Shown: positions 1 to 6,804 of the stretch, piece by piece
Layout: the number at the start of each line of letters is the position of its first letter
How positions within the stretch are numbered: the first letter of the stretch is position 1
NCBI GenBank assembly: GCA_003168315.1
Contig: PMSP01000101.1
Span: 1-8,162, forward strand
Reading direction: 5' to 3'
From: Opitutaceae bacterium
Lineage (GTDB): Bacteria > Verrucomicrobiota > Verrucomicrobiia > Opitutales > Opitutaceae
Length of the DNA stretch: 8,162 nucleotides
Notes under the pieces: generated by a model
Seen by the model: the letters and a program-made list of their open reading frames with translations, nothing else
Told to the model about the DNA's origin: nothing
Database searches by the model: none
Made by a program: the position numbers and the translations under genes

Positions 1-301
1 GCTTCTCGCAGAGCACGTGCTTCCCATGCTCCAGCGCCTGCCTCACCAGGCGGAAGTGGGACTGGACGGGAGTCGCGACGATGACGGCTTCGATGTCGGA
101 AGCCTTCGTGACCGAGCCCGCGTCGCGGGTCGTCCCGATCCCCGGGAACTGCCGCCGGGCGGAGGCGAGCCGCTCCTGCGAGCGGTCGCAGATCCTGACG
201 ATCTCGCAGCCTTCCATCCTGCCGAAGCTGCGGACATGATTGGGGCCCCACTGGCCGAGGCCAATGACGCCGATGCGGACGGGGGAGGGTTGGGACGCCA
301 T
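1..301 (-). CDS. Gfo/Idh/MocA family sugar oxidoreductase, N-terminal part (C-terminus beyond window)
   Basis: The reverse complement from ATG at 301 reads open for 100 codons to the window edge. It begins with a Rossmann nucleotide-binding fold: beta strand then GVIGLGQWG at residues 11-19 (GxGxxG), followed by a PNHVRSF helix. Near the cut edge is GKHVLCEK, ending at residue 100; the next base fits the Pro of the family's EKP motif, whose Lys is catalytic. The family comprises NAD(P)-dependent dehydrogenases acting on sugars or cyclitols. The GLGxWGPN form is common in members sitting in polysaccharide gene clusters (for example WlbA-like UDP-sugar 3-dehydrogenases), so a nucleotide-sugar substrate is inferred, not shown. 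The substrate-binding C-terminal domain lies outside the window. It follows the glycosyltransferase gene by 49 bp on the same strand, so co-transcription is likely. No strong Shine-Dalgarno is visible before this ATG. Confidence 0.88.
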   Translation of the reverse strand, partial: MASQPSPVRIGVIGLGQWGPNHVRSFGRMEGCEIVRICDRSQERLASARRQFPGIGTTRDAGSVTKASDIEAVIVATPVQSHFRLVRQALEHGKHVLCEK

Positions 302-350
302 CAGGAAGGAGAGTTCTTTGGTCGGCCCGGGCGGATGGCAAACCTCTGTT

Positions 351-1784
351 TCAAACGAACTTCAGCTTCCTTGCGGCGAAGGCCACCATGCGAAGCAGCA
401 GCCAGCCGTGGCTCCACCTGTGGATGTTGGTCGAGCCGTAGGTCCGGTCCCTGTAGCGCACGGGCACGTCGACCAACTTCATGTTCAGGTGCGCCGCGCC
501 GAAGAGGAGGTCGAAGTCGCCGAAGGGGTCGAAGTCACCGAAATAGGCCCGGTTGGCCACGATGCGCTCATAGTCGGCGCGCCTGAGGACCTTGGTGCCG
601 CAGAGCGTGTCCTTGAGGGGCTGGCCGAGGATCCAGGTGAAGAGGACACCGAAAGTCTTGTTCGCGCACATGTTGAGGAACTGCATGGCGGCCTTCTCCA
701 TCGGGTAGACGAGCCTGGATCCGTTTGCGAACTCGGCCCTGCCGCAGACGATGGCCTCGTAGAACTTGGTGAGCTCCTCGGGCGGGACCGTGAGGTCGGC
801 GTCGAGTATCATAAAGAGGTCGCCCTCGGCGACCGCGAAGCCGGCGCGGACCGCGTCGCCCTTGCCGCGGCCCGCCTGCCTGAGGGTCTTGATCCTGCGC
901 TTCGGGTACTTAGCGGCGACGCGCTCGATCTCCTCCCAGGTGTTGTCCTTGGAGTGGCCCTCGACGAAGATGAGCTCGGAGCCCGCGCCCATGTCGGGAG
1001 TCCGAAGGACCGCCGCCTCGATGTTGCCCGCCTCGTTCCGGGCGGGTATGACGACGGAGACAGTGAGGGGTCCAGTCTCCCTGTGGCGGGTCGAGCGGGC
1101 CACGCAGAAGACCGTGACGCAGAACAGCGGGAAGAGCGGGGCCAGCCAGCGGTTGATGAAGTCGCCGAGGCCGGCGGCCCGGACGGGGCTCAGGATCCGG
1201 GGCTGCTTCGTCAGGACGCCCCAGTCGGCGAGGCCCATCAGCCCGACGACGTCCGCCGTGGTCAGCCAGTTGCTCTGCGGGCCGCCTGACTTGAGACCGA
1301 GCGAATGGGCGAGCGCGAAGAACGGGCGCCAGAGGGCCGAGGAATAGTTGACGATCAGGCGCGTCCCCGGGTGGGAGACCGAGTGCAGCCGCTCGAAGAT
1401 CTGCTGCACGTCGGCGGCGAAGTTGAGGGTGTCGGAGATCACGATGTAGTCGAAGCGCTCCCCGAGCTCCAGCGACTCGGCGACCTGGACGTGGAATTCG
1501 CACTCCGGCGCGCGCTTGCGCGCGGCCGCGATCTGCTTCTCCGAGAGGTCAATCCCCACCTTGCGCTTCGCCTTCAGCCGAGCAAGGAGTTCGCCGCCCC
1601 CGCAACCAATCTCAAGGACCGAGGCCTCCGGGGGAATAAGGACGCCGTAATAGTGGGCCAGCATGGCCCTGTAGCCGAGCGACGTCCACTTGAGCTTGGC
1701 CGGCTGCTTCTCATACCACGCGCGAACCTGCTCCAGGTGCGGCTCATTGATCTCAGAATTCGTGTGCGGGACGTCAGTCTTCAC
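351..1784 (-). CDS. Fused SAM-dependent methyltransferase / family 2 glycosyltransferase
   Basis: A 477-residue two-domain protein. Residues about 15-230 are a class I methyltransferase: motif I VLEIGCGGG at 56-64, acidic residue D79 after the second strand (GIDLS), and FDYIVISDTLNF at 111-122 as motif IV. Residues about 240-477 are a GT-A fold GT2 domain of the polyprenol-phosphate mannose/glucose synthase type: SVVIPARNE at 243-251, GRGKGDAVRAG at 305-315, and the metal-binding DAD at 328-330. Further on are DTLCGTK and, near the C-terminus, RYRDRTYGSTNI and RWSHGWLLLRM. No C-terminal membrane anchor is present, so it is probably a cytoplasmic or membrane-peripheral enzyme using an activated sugar and perhaps a lipid-phosphate acceptor. 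The start is GTG at 1784: the in-frame codon at 1800-1802 is TGA and no ATG occurs before residue 41. No clear Shine-Dalgarno precedes it, but the GTG overlaps the stop of a short upstream ORF (GTGA), suggesting coupled translation. The actual substrates are unknown. Confidence 0.9.
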   Translation of the reverse strand: MKTDVPHTNSEINEPHLEQVRAWYEKQPAKLKWTSLGYRAMLAHYYGVLIPPEASVLEIGCGGGELLARLKAKRKVGIDLSEKQIAAARKRAPECEFHVQVAESLELGERFDYIVISDTLNFAADVQQIFERLHSVSHPGTRLIVNYSSALWRPFFALAHSLGLKSGGPQSNWLTTADVVGLMGLADWGVLTKQPRILSPVRAAGLGDFINRWLAPLFPLFCVTVFCVARSTRHRETGPLTVSVVIPARNEAGNIEAAVLRTPDMGAGSELIFVEGHSKDNTWEEIERVAAKYPKRRIKTLRQAGRGKGDAVRAGFAVAEGDLFMILDADLTVPPEELTKFYEAIVCGRAEFANGSRLVYPMEKAAMQFLNMCANKTFGVLFTWILGQPLKDTLCGTKVLRRADYERIVANRAYFGDFDPFGDFDLLFGAAHLNMKLVDVPVRYRDRTYGSTNIHRWSHGWLLLRMVAFAARKLKFV

Positions 1785-1837
1785 CGGTGGGTGTACCGTT
1801 CATCGAGCGCCGCGAAATGGATATCGACGACAACCAT
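1781..1837 (-). pseudogene. Possible vapC (PIN-domain toxin) N-terminal remnant, 18 codons
   Basis: Two bases after the vapB stop, an ATG at 1837 opens an 18-codon ORF, MVVVDIHFAALDERYTHR, ending in TGA at 1781-1783. Its start resembles the first strand and helix of PIN-domain toxins (M-x-VVD-T-N-x-LF-x-AL), including the first catalytic Asp at residue 5. Compared with that pattern about two residues are missing after the Asp. The position, directly behind an antitoxin gene, is where vapC normally sits. Reading on past the stop in the same frame gives nothing PIN-like, so only a remnant would survive. The TGA overlaps the GTG start of the next gene by the classic GTGA arrangement. The match is short and could be chance; a small coupling leader peptide is the alternative. 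Confidence 0.35.
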
Positions 1838-1839
1838 GG

Positions 1840-2046
1840 TCATTTTCGCTCTGCGCGCATCCGGGAGAGATCCTCCTGGCCCATGAAATCAGTGAACCTG
1901 CCGGCGAATCTCGTCAGGCGCGCCATGCGCTGCCGGCGGTTGAAGTCATCGACAGCCTGCAGGATGGCGGCCCGCTTTGTGGCCGCCTTAGTGTAGCCCA
2001 TGAGATCCCTCAAAGCGTCCTCCGGAATATCGACGGTTATCTTCAT
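1840..2046 (-). CDS. VapB-type antitoxin (DUF2191-like), apparently orphan
   Basis: A 68-residue protein starting MKITVDIPEDALRDLM, which is the DNA-binding beta strand plus helix of ribbon-helix-helix VapB antitoxins. It continues with TKRAAILQAVDDF (second helix, residues about 23-35), a basic RRQRMARL stretch, and a C-terminal F-x-G...D...DLSRMRAER tail typical of the toxin-binding end. The ATG at 2046 is chosen because family members begin exactly there and a GGGAAG Shine-Dalgarno-like run precedes it; an in-frame ATG at 2076 would add ten atypical residues. In this family the role is to neutralise a PIN-domain ribonuclease and repress its own promoter. No full VapC gene lies downstream: only 55 bp separate it from the methyltransferase/glycosyltransferase gene, holding a short PIN-like ORF. 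It is thus an orphan or decayed module placed between sugar-modification genes. Confidence 0.8.
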   Translation of the reverse strand: MKITVDIPEDALRDLMGYTKAATKRAAILQAVDDFNRRQRMARLTRFAGRFTDFMGQEDLSRMRAERK

Positions 2047-2067
2047 GCTTCCCGGTTTGCGCCAATC

Positions 2068-2086
2068 AGAATCCATGAGAATCCAT
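2068..2086. repeat. Two 9-bp direct repeats, one helical turn apart, upstream of vapB
   Basis: AGAATCCAT occurs at 2068-2076 and again at 2078-2086 on the plus strand, a 10-bp period. They lie 22-40 bp upstream of the chosen vapB start in a locally AT-richer gap. VapB antitoxins bind repeated or palindromic sites in their own promoters, so this is a candidate autoregulatory operator. That role is inferred only from position and spacing. Each copy contains an ATG on the minus strand, in different reading frames. Confidence 0.4.
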
Positions 2087-2140
2087 AAAGGATCCTCGGG
2101 GCGTGAAATCTCATGCTTTTCATAGGGAATAGCTTATGGG

Positions 2141-2896
2141 CTACACCATTCTCCTAAGAACGACAATGATGCGCGCTGCGAACAGGTTCGGCCAGGGCGA
2201 GAGCACCCGGTCGAGGCCGCGCCAGAAGCCCATGAATCCCAGCTGGGGCCCCGAGAAGCCGCCGGTGGCAAAGTATTCGAAGGAGGGGAGCGGCGTCGCC
2301 TCGACCATTTCCCAGCCCGAAAGCCGCTCCGGCGCCTCGCGCCGCCAGAAGATCCGAGTGGCCGCGCCCTGGGCGGCGAAGTAGTCCGCGTCGGCGGCCT
2401 TGAACGAGGCCGGCGCGTCCCAGGTCAACGGAAGGCCCATTCCTATCGGCTCATGGTGGAAGAGGCCGTAGATGAACCTTCCGGACAGGCTGATGGCGGG
2501 GTCGAACACGATCACCCGGCCGCCCGGGGCAAGGACGCGCCGGAACTCCGCCAGGGCCGTTCCCGGGTACCTCAGGTGGTGCCACACGTCGAAAAGGATC
2601 AGATTTGAGACGCTTCCGTCCGCAAAGCTCAAGCTGTAGGCGTTCTCCTGGCGGTCGAGCCAGGGGTTTGCGAAGAGGTCGGTCGTGACACAGTCGGGTA
2701 TGACCTCCTTGATCGATCCCATGCCGGAACCGAGCTCCACGACCAGGCCCGCGACTGAGCGGTCCAGGCGGGACGCGATCATCTCGTGAAAACGCCGGTA
2801 GACCGCCTGCAGCCGCGGCTTGCGCTGCCAGGCCTGACGGTTGCCCTGGATTTCAAGGTCATGCTGCCCAACCGGCAGCGATTCGCCCGCGTTCAT
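2141..2896 (-). CDS. Class I SAM-dependent methyltransferase (Methyltransf_11 type)
   Basis: A 251-residue protein when started at ATG 2896. SAM-binding motif I is VVELGSGMG at residues 52-60. SLSFADGSVSNLILFDVWHHL at about 88-108 forms the motif IV region with the HHL typical of Methyltransf_11 enzymes, and EFRRVLAPGGRVIVFDP at about 117-133 is the conserved post-motif strand. No metal- or nucleic-acid-binding domain is seen, so a small-molecule, sugar or lipid acceptor is likely, as for other family members found in polysaccharide or glycolipid clusters. The ORF remains open upstream to a GTG at 2968, which would add 24 residues of low family character (including a Gly/Pro-rich piece); ATG 2896 is preferred because the palindrome and AT-rich stretch just before it look regulatory. 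No obvious Shine-Dalgarno is present. It is the first gene of the minus-strand group and diverges from the tolC operon. Confidence 0.85.
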   Translation of the reverse strand: MNAGESLPVGQHDLEIQGNRQAWQRKPRLQAVYRRFHEMIASRLDRSVAGLVVELGSGMGSIKEVIPDCVTTDLFANPWLDRQENAYSLSFADGSVSNLILFDVWHHLRYPGTALAEFRRVLAPGGRVIVFDPAISLSGRFIYGLFHHEPIGMGLPLTWDAPASFKAADADYFAAQGAATRIFWRREAPERLSGWEMVEATPLPSFEYFATGGFSGPQLGFMGFWRGLDRVLSPWPNLFAARIIVVLRRMV

Positions 2897-2898
2897 GG

Positions 2899-2915
2899 GT
2901 TCAATTAAATGGAAC
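2899..2915. promoter_or_regulatory. 17-bp near-perfect palindrome, candidate operator in the divergent promoter region
   Basis: GTTCAATTAAATGGAAC has 7 of 8 arm pairs matching around a central A. It lies 2 bp upstream of the methyltransferase ATG and about 115 bp upstream of the tolC start. A second, wider inverted repeat overlaps it: GCGTTC at 2889-2894 against GAACGC at 2912-2917. The AT-rich core within GC-rich flanks and the divergent setting suit a dimeric repressor site. No regulator gene is in the window and no convincing -35/-10 pair was found nearby. Confidence 0.4.
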
Positions 2916-3031
2916 GCAGAGAGTGCCTTAGATGTCCCCCCGGGCTCAAGGAAACTCCGGGCCCGCACAGGGATTTATGATTGCCTTCGATTCCAAATTC
3001 CCGCGGTCTGAACGACCACTTTGACTCAAGA

Positions 3032-4390
3032 ATGAGACTGCCGATAACCCTGTCACTCATCCTGGCCGCTGCCGCGTCCCTCCGCGCCGAGGCGCCTTCC
3101 ATCCAGGGAACGATGCCCGAGGACTACATGCCGGGCCTGAAGCCGCTCCTCGTGGAAGCCGTTGAGCGCTCGCCGAACACGATTGCCGCCAGCATCAACC
3201 TTGCCGCCATTGAGGCCTCAAAGTACGGGAGCATCTCGCAGCTGCTGCCCCAGGTCGGCGTCGGTGCCGACTACGGCGTGAGCCACGAGACGATATCCGA
3301 TGGCGCCCCCAGCACCTCGAAGGGCCTGTTCTACAGTGCGAACGTGAGCCAGAACGTGTTTGAATGGGGCGCGCTCAAGAACCAGCTGGCCATCTCAAAC
3401 CTCCAGATCAAGGTGGCCAGCCGCCAGTTCGAGGATGCCTACCGCCTCCTTGCGATCACGCTTCGCGAGCAGTACATGGGGATCATCAACAAGAAGATCC
3501 TGGTCAGGAACCAGGCGTTCAAGCAGCAGATCTCGGAGGAGTCCCTTGCGGCGCAGCAGGTTCGCTTCGAGGCTGGCTCGGTCTCGGAGGCGGAGGTCCA
3601 GGGCTTCAAGCTCGACCTCGAGGAGGCCAGGCTCATGCGCGACAGGGCGCAGGAGGACTACGACAATGCGAAGCGCATATTCATGCACCTGGTCGGGATC
3701 GAGAGCCTGAACGACGACTCGATCCCCACCGAACTGCCCCATCCGGAGTTTGCCGCCGCGCTTGCCGACTCGATCCTGACGGGATTCGTGGGCGACGGCA
3801 TCGAGAGCACCTTCCAGAGCGAGATCTACAAGATGTCGGTCAAGGAGGGGGACCTGAATTACTCGATAGCCAAAGTGCGGCTGCTGCCGAAGGTGAGCGC
3901 GGCCGCGAGCTACAGCTTCTCCAATTACACCTCCGCATCCACGGGCAGCATTTCCCAGGTCGGCGTCCAGTCGGAGGCCTACAGCATAGCGGCCAACTGG
4001 TCCATTTTCGACGGGTTTGCCACCCGCGGCCAGAAGCTCGCCGCGCTGGCCAGCAAGCGGCTCTACGAGCGGCAGAGGCAGACCTATGTCGACCAGACGA
4101 TCGACCTCATCACCGACATGCGCCACCAGCTCGGGTTTTCATCCCGGGCCCTGTCGCTCGCCGAGGTGCACAACGCGCTCATCGGGGCCGAGGTGAAGCG
4201 GCTCAACCAGGACCGGAGCCTCGGGTATGCGTCGCAGGCAACCATCGACACCGGAACCCTCAATTTCTACGCCACCCAGTACCTGATGGCCTATGCGCGC
4301 ATGGATTACATGAGCCGCTGGACCGAATTTATCTCGCTCGCCGGCATAGACCCGGCGATCGCCAACATATCCGCACGCTATGTCCGATAA
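3032..4390 (+). CDS. TolC-family outer-membrane efflux channel
   Basis: A 452-residue protein. The ATG at 3032 opens a clear signal peptide (MRLPITLSLILAAAASLRAEA) with an AxA-type cleavage site around residue 21, which is why it is preferred over a TTG 51 bp upstream. The mature protein has the two-fold TolC repeat: a helical segment about 35-65, then beta hairpin QLLPQVGVGADYG near residue 70; long coiled helices about 110-225 (Q/E/A-rich, with RFEAGSVSEAEVQ); a second helix from about 265; second hairpin RLLPKVSAAASY near 284 and WSIFDGFATRGQ near 322; then final helices. This fits a trimeric beta-barrel plus periplasmic tunnel. There is no lipobox, so it is not an OprM-type lipoprotein. 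It heads a four-gene export operon, and its last 11 bases overlap the start of the adaptor gene, so the two are probably translationally coupled. It would supply the outer-membrane exit for the pump. Confidence 0.92.
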   Translation: MRLPITLSLILAAAASLRAEAPSIQGTMPEDYMPGLKPLLVEAVERSPNTIAASINLAAIEASKYGSISQLLPQVGVGADYGVSHETISDGAPSTSKGLFYSANVSQNVFEWGALKNQLAISNLQIKVASRQFEDAYRLLAITLREQYMGIINKKILVRNQAFKQQISEESLAAQQVRFEAGSVSEAEVQGFKLDLEEARLMRDRAQEDYDNAKRIFMHLVGIESLNDDSIPTELPHPEFAAALADSILTGFVGDGIESTFQSEIYKMSVKEGDLNYSIAKVRLLPKVSAAASYSFSNYTSASTGSISQVGVQSEAYSIAANWSIFDGFATRGQKLAALASKRLYERQRQTYVDQTIDLITDMRHQLGFSSRALSLAEVHNALIGAEVKRLNQDRSLGYASQATIDTGTLNFYATQYLMAYARMDYMSRWTEFISLAGIDPAIANISARYVR

Positions 4391-5540
4391 ACCCCGCAGG
4401 TCCCTCCTCTGGCTCAAGGTCCTGGTCGCCCTCGGGGTGATCGCGGTCGCCGCCGTGGCCGTCTCCAGGTACCTGAGGCAGACAGCCAAGGTCGAGCCCG
4501 TCATCAGCGGCGACGCGATCGACGCGGAGCCGGGCAGCATCACGGTGAGCGAGAAGTACTCCATGCAGATGAAGAGCGCCATCAGCGGCCGGGTGCTCAG
4601 CAAGGGCTACAAGCTCGACTCGGGCGTGCCCGTGAAGGAGGGCGACCTCCTCGTCCAGCTGGACACGGGCGACATCGAGATCGCGATCGAGCAGATCCAG
4701 AACCAGTACAACTCGTCGAAGCAGCGGGTGGAGGTCGGAACGTCCACCAAGTACGAGCTCGAGACGGCCCAGTCGGACTTCAACAACACCGAGCACCTGT
4801 TCAAGCTGGGCCAGCTCTCGGACAGCGAGTACCAGAAGGCGCGGCGGCTGGTTGAGACGATCCAGAACAGGATGGCGATCGAGAAGCTGGTCAACGAGGA
4901 GGACCTGCAGACCGACGAGACCACCCTCAAGGCCAAGAGGCGCGACATGGACAAGATGACCATAAGGGCGCCCTTCGACGGCGTCGTGTCGGCCGTCTAC
5001 GCGCATCCCGGCGACCTGATCCAGGTTGATTCCCCGATCGTGACGCTCATCACGACCGACCGGGTCGTCGAGGCGAAGATCAGCGAGGAGGACTTCGCCA
5101 ACATCAAGGAGGGCCAGAAGGCCACCGTCACCTTCCTTCCCTACGGGGAATGGCTCTACCACGGCGTCGTGACGAAGATCCTGCCGACCGCCGACCCGAT
5201 AACGCAGCGCCACCTGGTCGATCTCAAGGTGACGGACATCGCGCCGGAAAAGCTGGTCCCCGGGATAACGGGCGAGGTGACGATCGAGGTCAACCGGCGC
5301 CATGCGAACGCTATCATCCCTAGGCGGGCGCTCCTGAACGAGAACGTGTACGTCGTCAAGGACGGCAAGGTCGAGCTGCGGCCGGTGAAGAAGGGCTACG
5401 TCTGGGTCACGGGAGTCGAGATCCTGAGCGGGCTCGAGCCCGGCGAGGAGGTCATCGTGGAGGACCTGGACAGTTTCCGGGACGGTGACAGCGTGAACGT
5501 CCAGGAGCTCCCGTCCGACGCCATCTCCAAGAGGAAATAG
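4380..5540 (+). CDS. Periplasmic adaptor / membrane fusion protein (HlyD/MacA family)
   Basis: A 386-residue protein anchored by one N-terminal membrane helix (residues about 9-28, preceded by KPRR). The first half of the lipoyl domain is at about 66-96 (SGRVLSKGYKLDSGVPVKEGDLL). A Q/E/K-rich alpha-hairpin follows at about 98-185 (IEQIQNQYNSSKQR... and DSEYQKARRL). The second lipoyl half starts IRAPFDGVVS at 195-204 and includes HPGDLIQVDSPI. Beta-barrel and membrane-proximal domains follow (VTFLPYGEW, PGITGEVTIEV, then ALLNENVYVVKDGKVELRPVKKG). This order is that of adaptors linking an inner-membrane transporter to TolC. The ATG lies inside the last codons of the tolC gene in another frame, an 11-bp overlap. 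Adjacent ABC permease and ATPase genes point to a MacA/DevB-like rather than an RND partner. Confidence 0.92.
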   Translation: MSDKPRRSLLWLKVLVALGVIAVAAVAVSRYLRQTAKVEPVISGDAIDAEPGSITVSEKYSMQMKSAISGRVLSKGYKLDSGVPVKEGDLLVQLDTGDIEIAIEQIQNQYNSSKQRVEVGTSTKYELETAQSDFNNTEHLFKLGQLSDSEYQKARRLVETIQNRMAIEKLVNEEDLQTDETTLKAKRRDMDKMTIRAPFDGVVSAVYAHPGDLIQVDSPIVTLITTDRVVEAKISEEDFANIKEGQKATVTFLPYGEWLYHGVVTKILPTADPITQRHLVDLKVTDIAPEKLVPGITGEVTIEVNRRHANAIIPRRALLNENVYVVKDGKVELRPVKKGYVWVTGVEILSGLEPGEEVIVEDLDSFRDGDSVNVQELPSDAISKRK

Positions 5541-5543
5541 GAC
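5538..5543 (+). promoter_or_regulatory. Shine-Dalgarno of the permease gene spanning the upstream stop
   Basis: An AGGA core is formed by the last bases of the adaptor gene's TAG stop and the following GGAC, six to ten bases before the permease ATG at 5550. Ribosomes ending the adaptor gene would sit on it, favouring coupled translation. Confidence 0.5.
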
Positions 5544-5549
5544 GCCCGG

Positions 5550-6794
5550 ATGTCCCAGAACTTCCGCATCGCGCTCCGCTTCCTGACGGCGAAGAAGCGC
5601 GCCATGCTGATGAGCCTGTCGTGCATCATCCTCGGCGTCGGCCTCTTCATCGTGACCCAGGCCGCGACGAGCGGCTTCCAGGAGTTCTTCATCAAGACGA
5701 TCCTCGGGACGAACGGCGCCATCCTGATCCAGGACAAGCTGCAGGAGACGCAGAGGAGCCAGGAGGCCGGCGACTACAACTCGGGATACTCGATCCGGCA
5801 GAAGGAGGGGCAGAAGTACATCGAGGGGATTGACTACCCGGAGATACTGACGGAAGGCGTCAAGTCGTTCCACAACGTGAAGGGCGTGTCGGCGGTCCTG
5901 CGGGGAACGGTGACGATCCGCAGCTCGTTCCGGGAGCAGTCGGGGCAGGCCTATGGCATCAACCTTGAGGACCACCTGAGCGTCTCCGACCTCGCCTCGC
6001 AGATCGTGCTCGGCTCCCTGAACGACTTCCGGGTCCAGCAGGGGGGCGCCCTGATCGGCCGCGTGATCGCCGACAGGCTCCAGCTCGAGCCGGGGGACAA
6101 CTTCGAGTTGGAGAACCACGGGGAGATCCACCACTACAAGGTGAGCGCGGTGTACCAGACCGGGGTGAACGACATCGACAGCGTCCGGATCTACCTGCAG
6201 ATGGACGAGGCGAAGGCCCTCTTCAAGAAGCCGACCGGGGCCACCTATCTCCAGGTGAGCCTGATCAACCGGGACACCGCGCGCGAGGACGCGGCGGAGA
6301 TGACGAACGCCCTCCAGCACAAGGCGGACGCCTGGCAGGACCGCGAAAAGTCCTGGCTCGGGGTCTTCCGGGCGCTCCGGATCGCCACGGGAATAACGGT
6401 CTCCGTCTTCACGCTCATCGCGGGCCTGGCGATGTTCAACACGCTCGCCATGATAGTCCTCGAGAAGACGAAGGAGATCGCGATCCTGCGGTCCATGGGC
6501 TACAGCCGGGAGGACATCTCCCGGATCTTCCTCTGGCAGGCGACGGTCGTCCTCGTGATCGGCACCCTCATCGGCTGCGCGGTGGGGGCCGGGATAACCT
6601 ACGCCGTCTCCCAGTACCCGCTCCCGATCACCGGAATCTTCACGTCGCGCAAGTTCCTGGTGGAGTGGTCCAAGTGGCACTACATCGAGGCGGTCTCGAC
6701 GGCCATCATCTTCGTCATGCTGGCGAGCGTGATTCCCTCGCGGCGGGCCGCGAGGCTCGAGCCGGGCGACATCATCCGGGGGACGGCCCAGTAG
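5550..6794 (+). CDS. ABC transporter permease, MacB/FtsX/LolC superfamily
   Basis: A 414-residue inner-membrane protein with the topology of this superfamily: one membrane helix at about 18-40, a large extracytoplasmic domain at about 41-275, and three more helices at about 278-303, 329-352 and 379-395. Just after the second helix comes EKTKEIAILRSMGYSREDI (residues about 305-323), the coupling-helix signature of FtsX/MacB/LolCE permeases that contacts the ATPase. A short R-rich tail (PSRRAARLEPGDIIRG) closes the protein, also typical. Unlike MacB it has no fused ATPase domain; the ATPase is encoded 10 bp downstream. These permeases work by mechanotransmission: ATP use in the cytoplasm moves the periplasmic domain, which drives a substrate through TolC rather than across the inner membrane. 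The adaptor-permease-ATPase gene order matches devBCA (a glycolipid exporter of cyanobacteria); LolC-like lipoprotein release is the alternative, but the linked TolC and adaptor argue for export. Confidence 0.9.
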   Translation: MSQNFRIALRFLTAKKRAMLMSLSCIILGVGLFIVTQAATSGFQEFFIKTILGTNGAILIQDKLQETQRSQEAGDYNSGYSIRQKEGQKYIEGIDYPEILTEGVKSFHNVKGVSAVLRGTVTIRSSFREQSGQAYGINLEDHLSVSDLASQIVLGSLNDFRVQQGGALIGRVIADRLQLEPGDNFELENHGEIHHYKVSAVYQTGVNDIDSVRIYLQMDEAKALFKKPTGATYLQVSLINRDTAREDAAEMTNALQHKADAWQDREKSWLGVFRALRIATGITVSVFTLIAGLAMFNTLAMIVLEKTKEIAILRSMGYSREDISRIFLWQATVVLVIGTLIGCAVGAGITYAVSQYPLPITGIFTSRKFLVEWSKWHYIEAVSTAIIFVMLASVIPSRRAARLEPGDIIRGTAQ

Positions 6795-6804
6795 GGCGCA
6801 CCCC

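Noticed and set aside
240..1886. Long plus-strand ORFs opposite the methyltransferase/glycosyltransferase gene (240-1289 and 1305-1886)
   Set aside because: They are low-complexity G/E/D/R/A translations antisense to a gene with clear catalytic motifs, and have no domain of their own.
2939..2965. GC-rich inverted repeat (CGGGC ... GCCCG) as a rho-independent terminator
   Set aside because: The stem is short with a 15-base loop, there is no U tract, and it lies between divergent genes where no transcript should end.
3021..3026. TTGACT as a -35 box for the tolC operon
   Set aside because: It is only 5 bases before the ATG, leaving no room for a -10 box and transcript start.
3364..4440. A 358-codon plus-strand ORF inside the tolC gene
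   Set aside because: It is another frame of the TolC gene; the sequence is G/R/P/H-rich with no signal peptide or motif.
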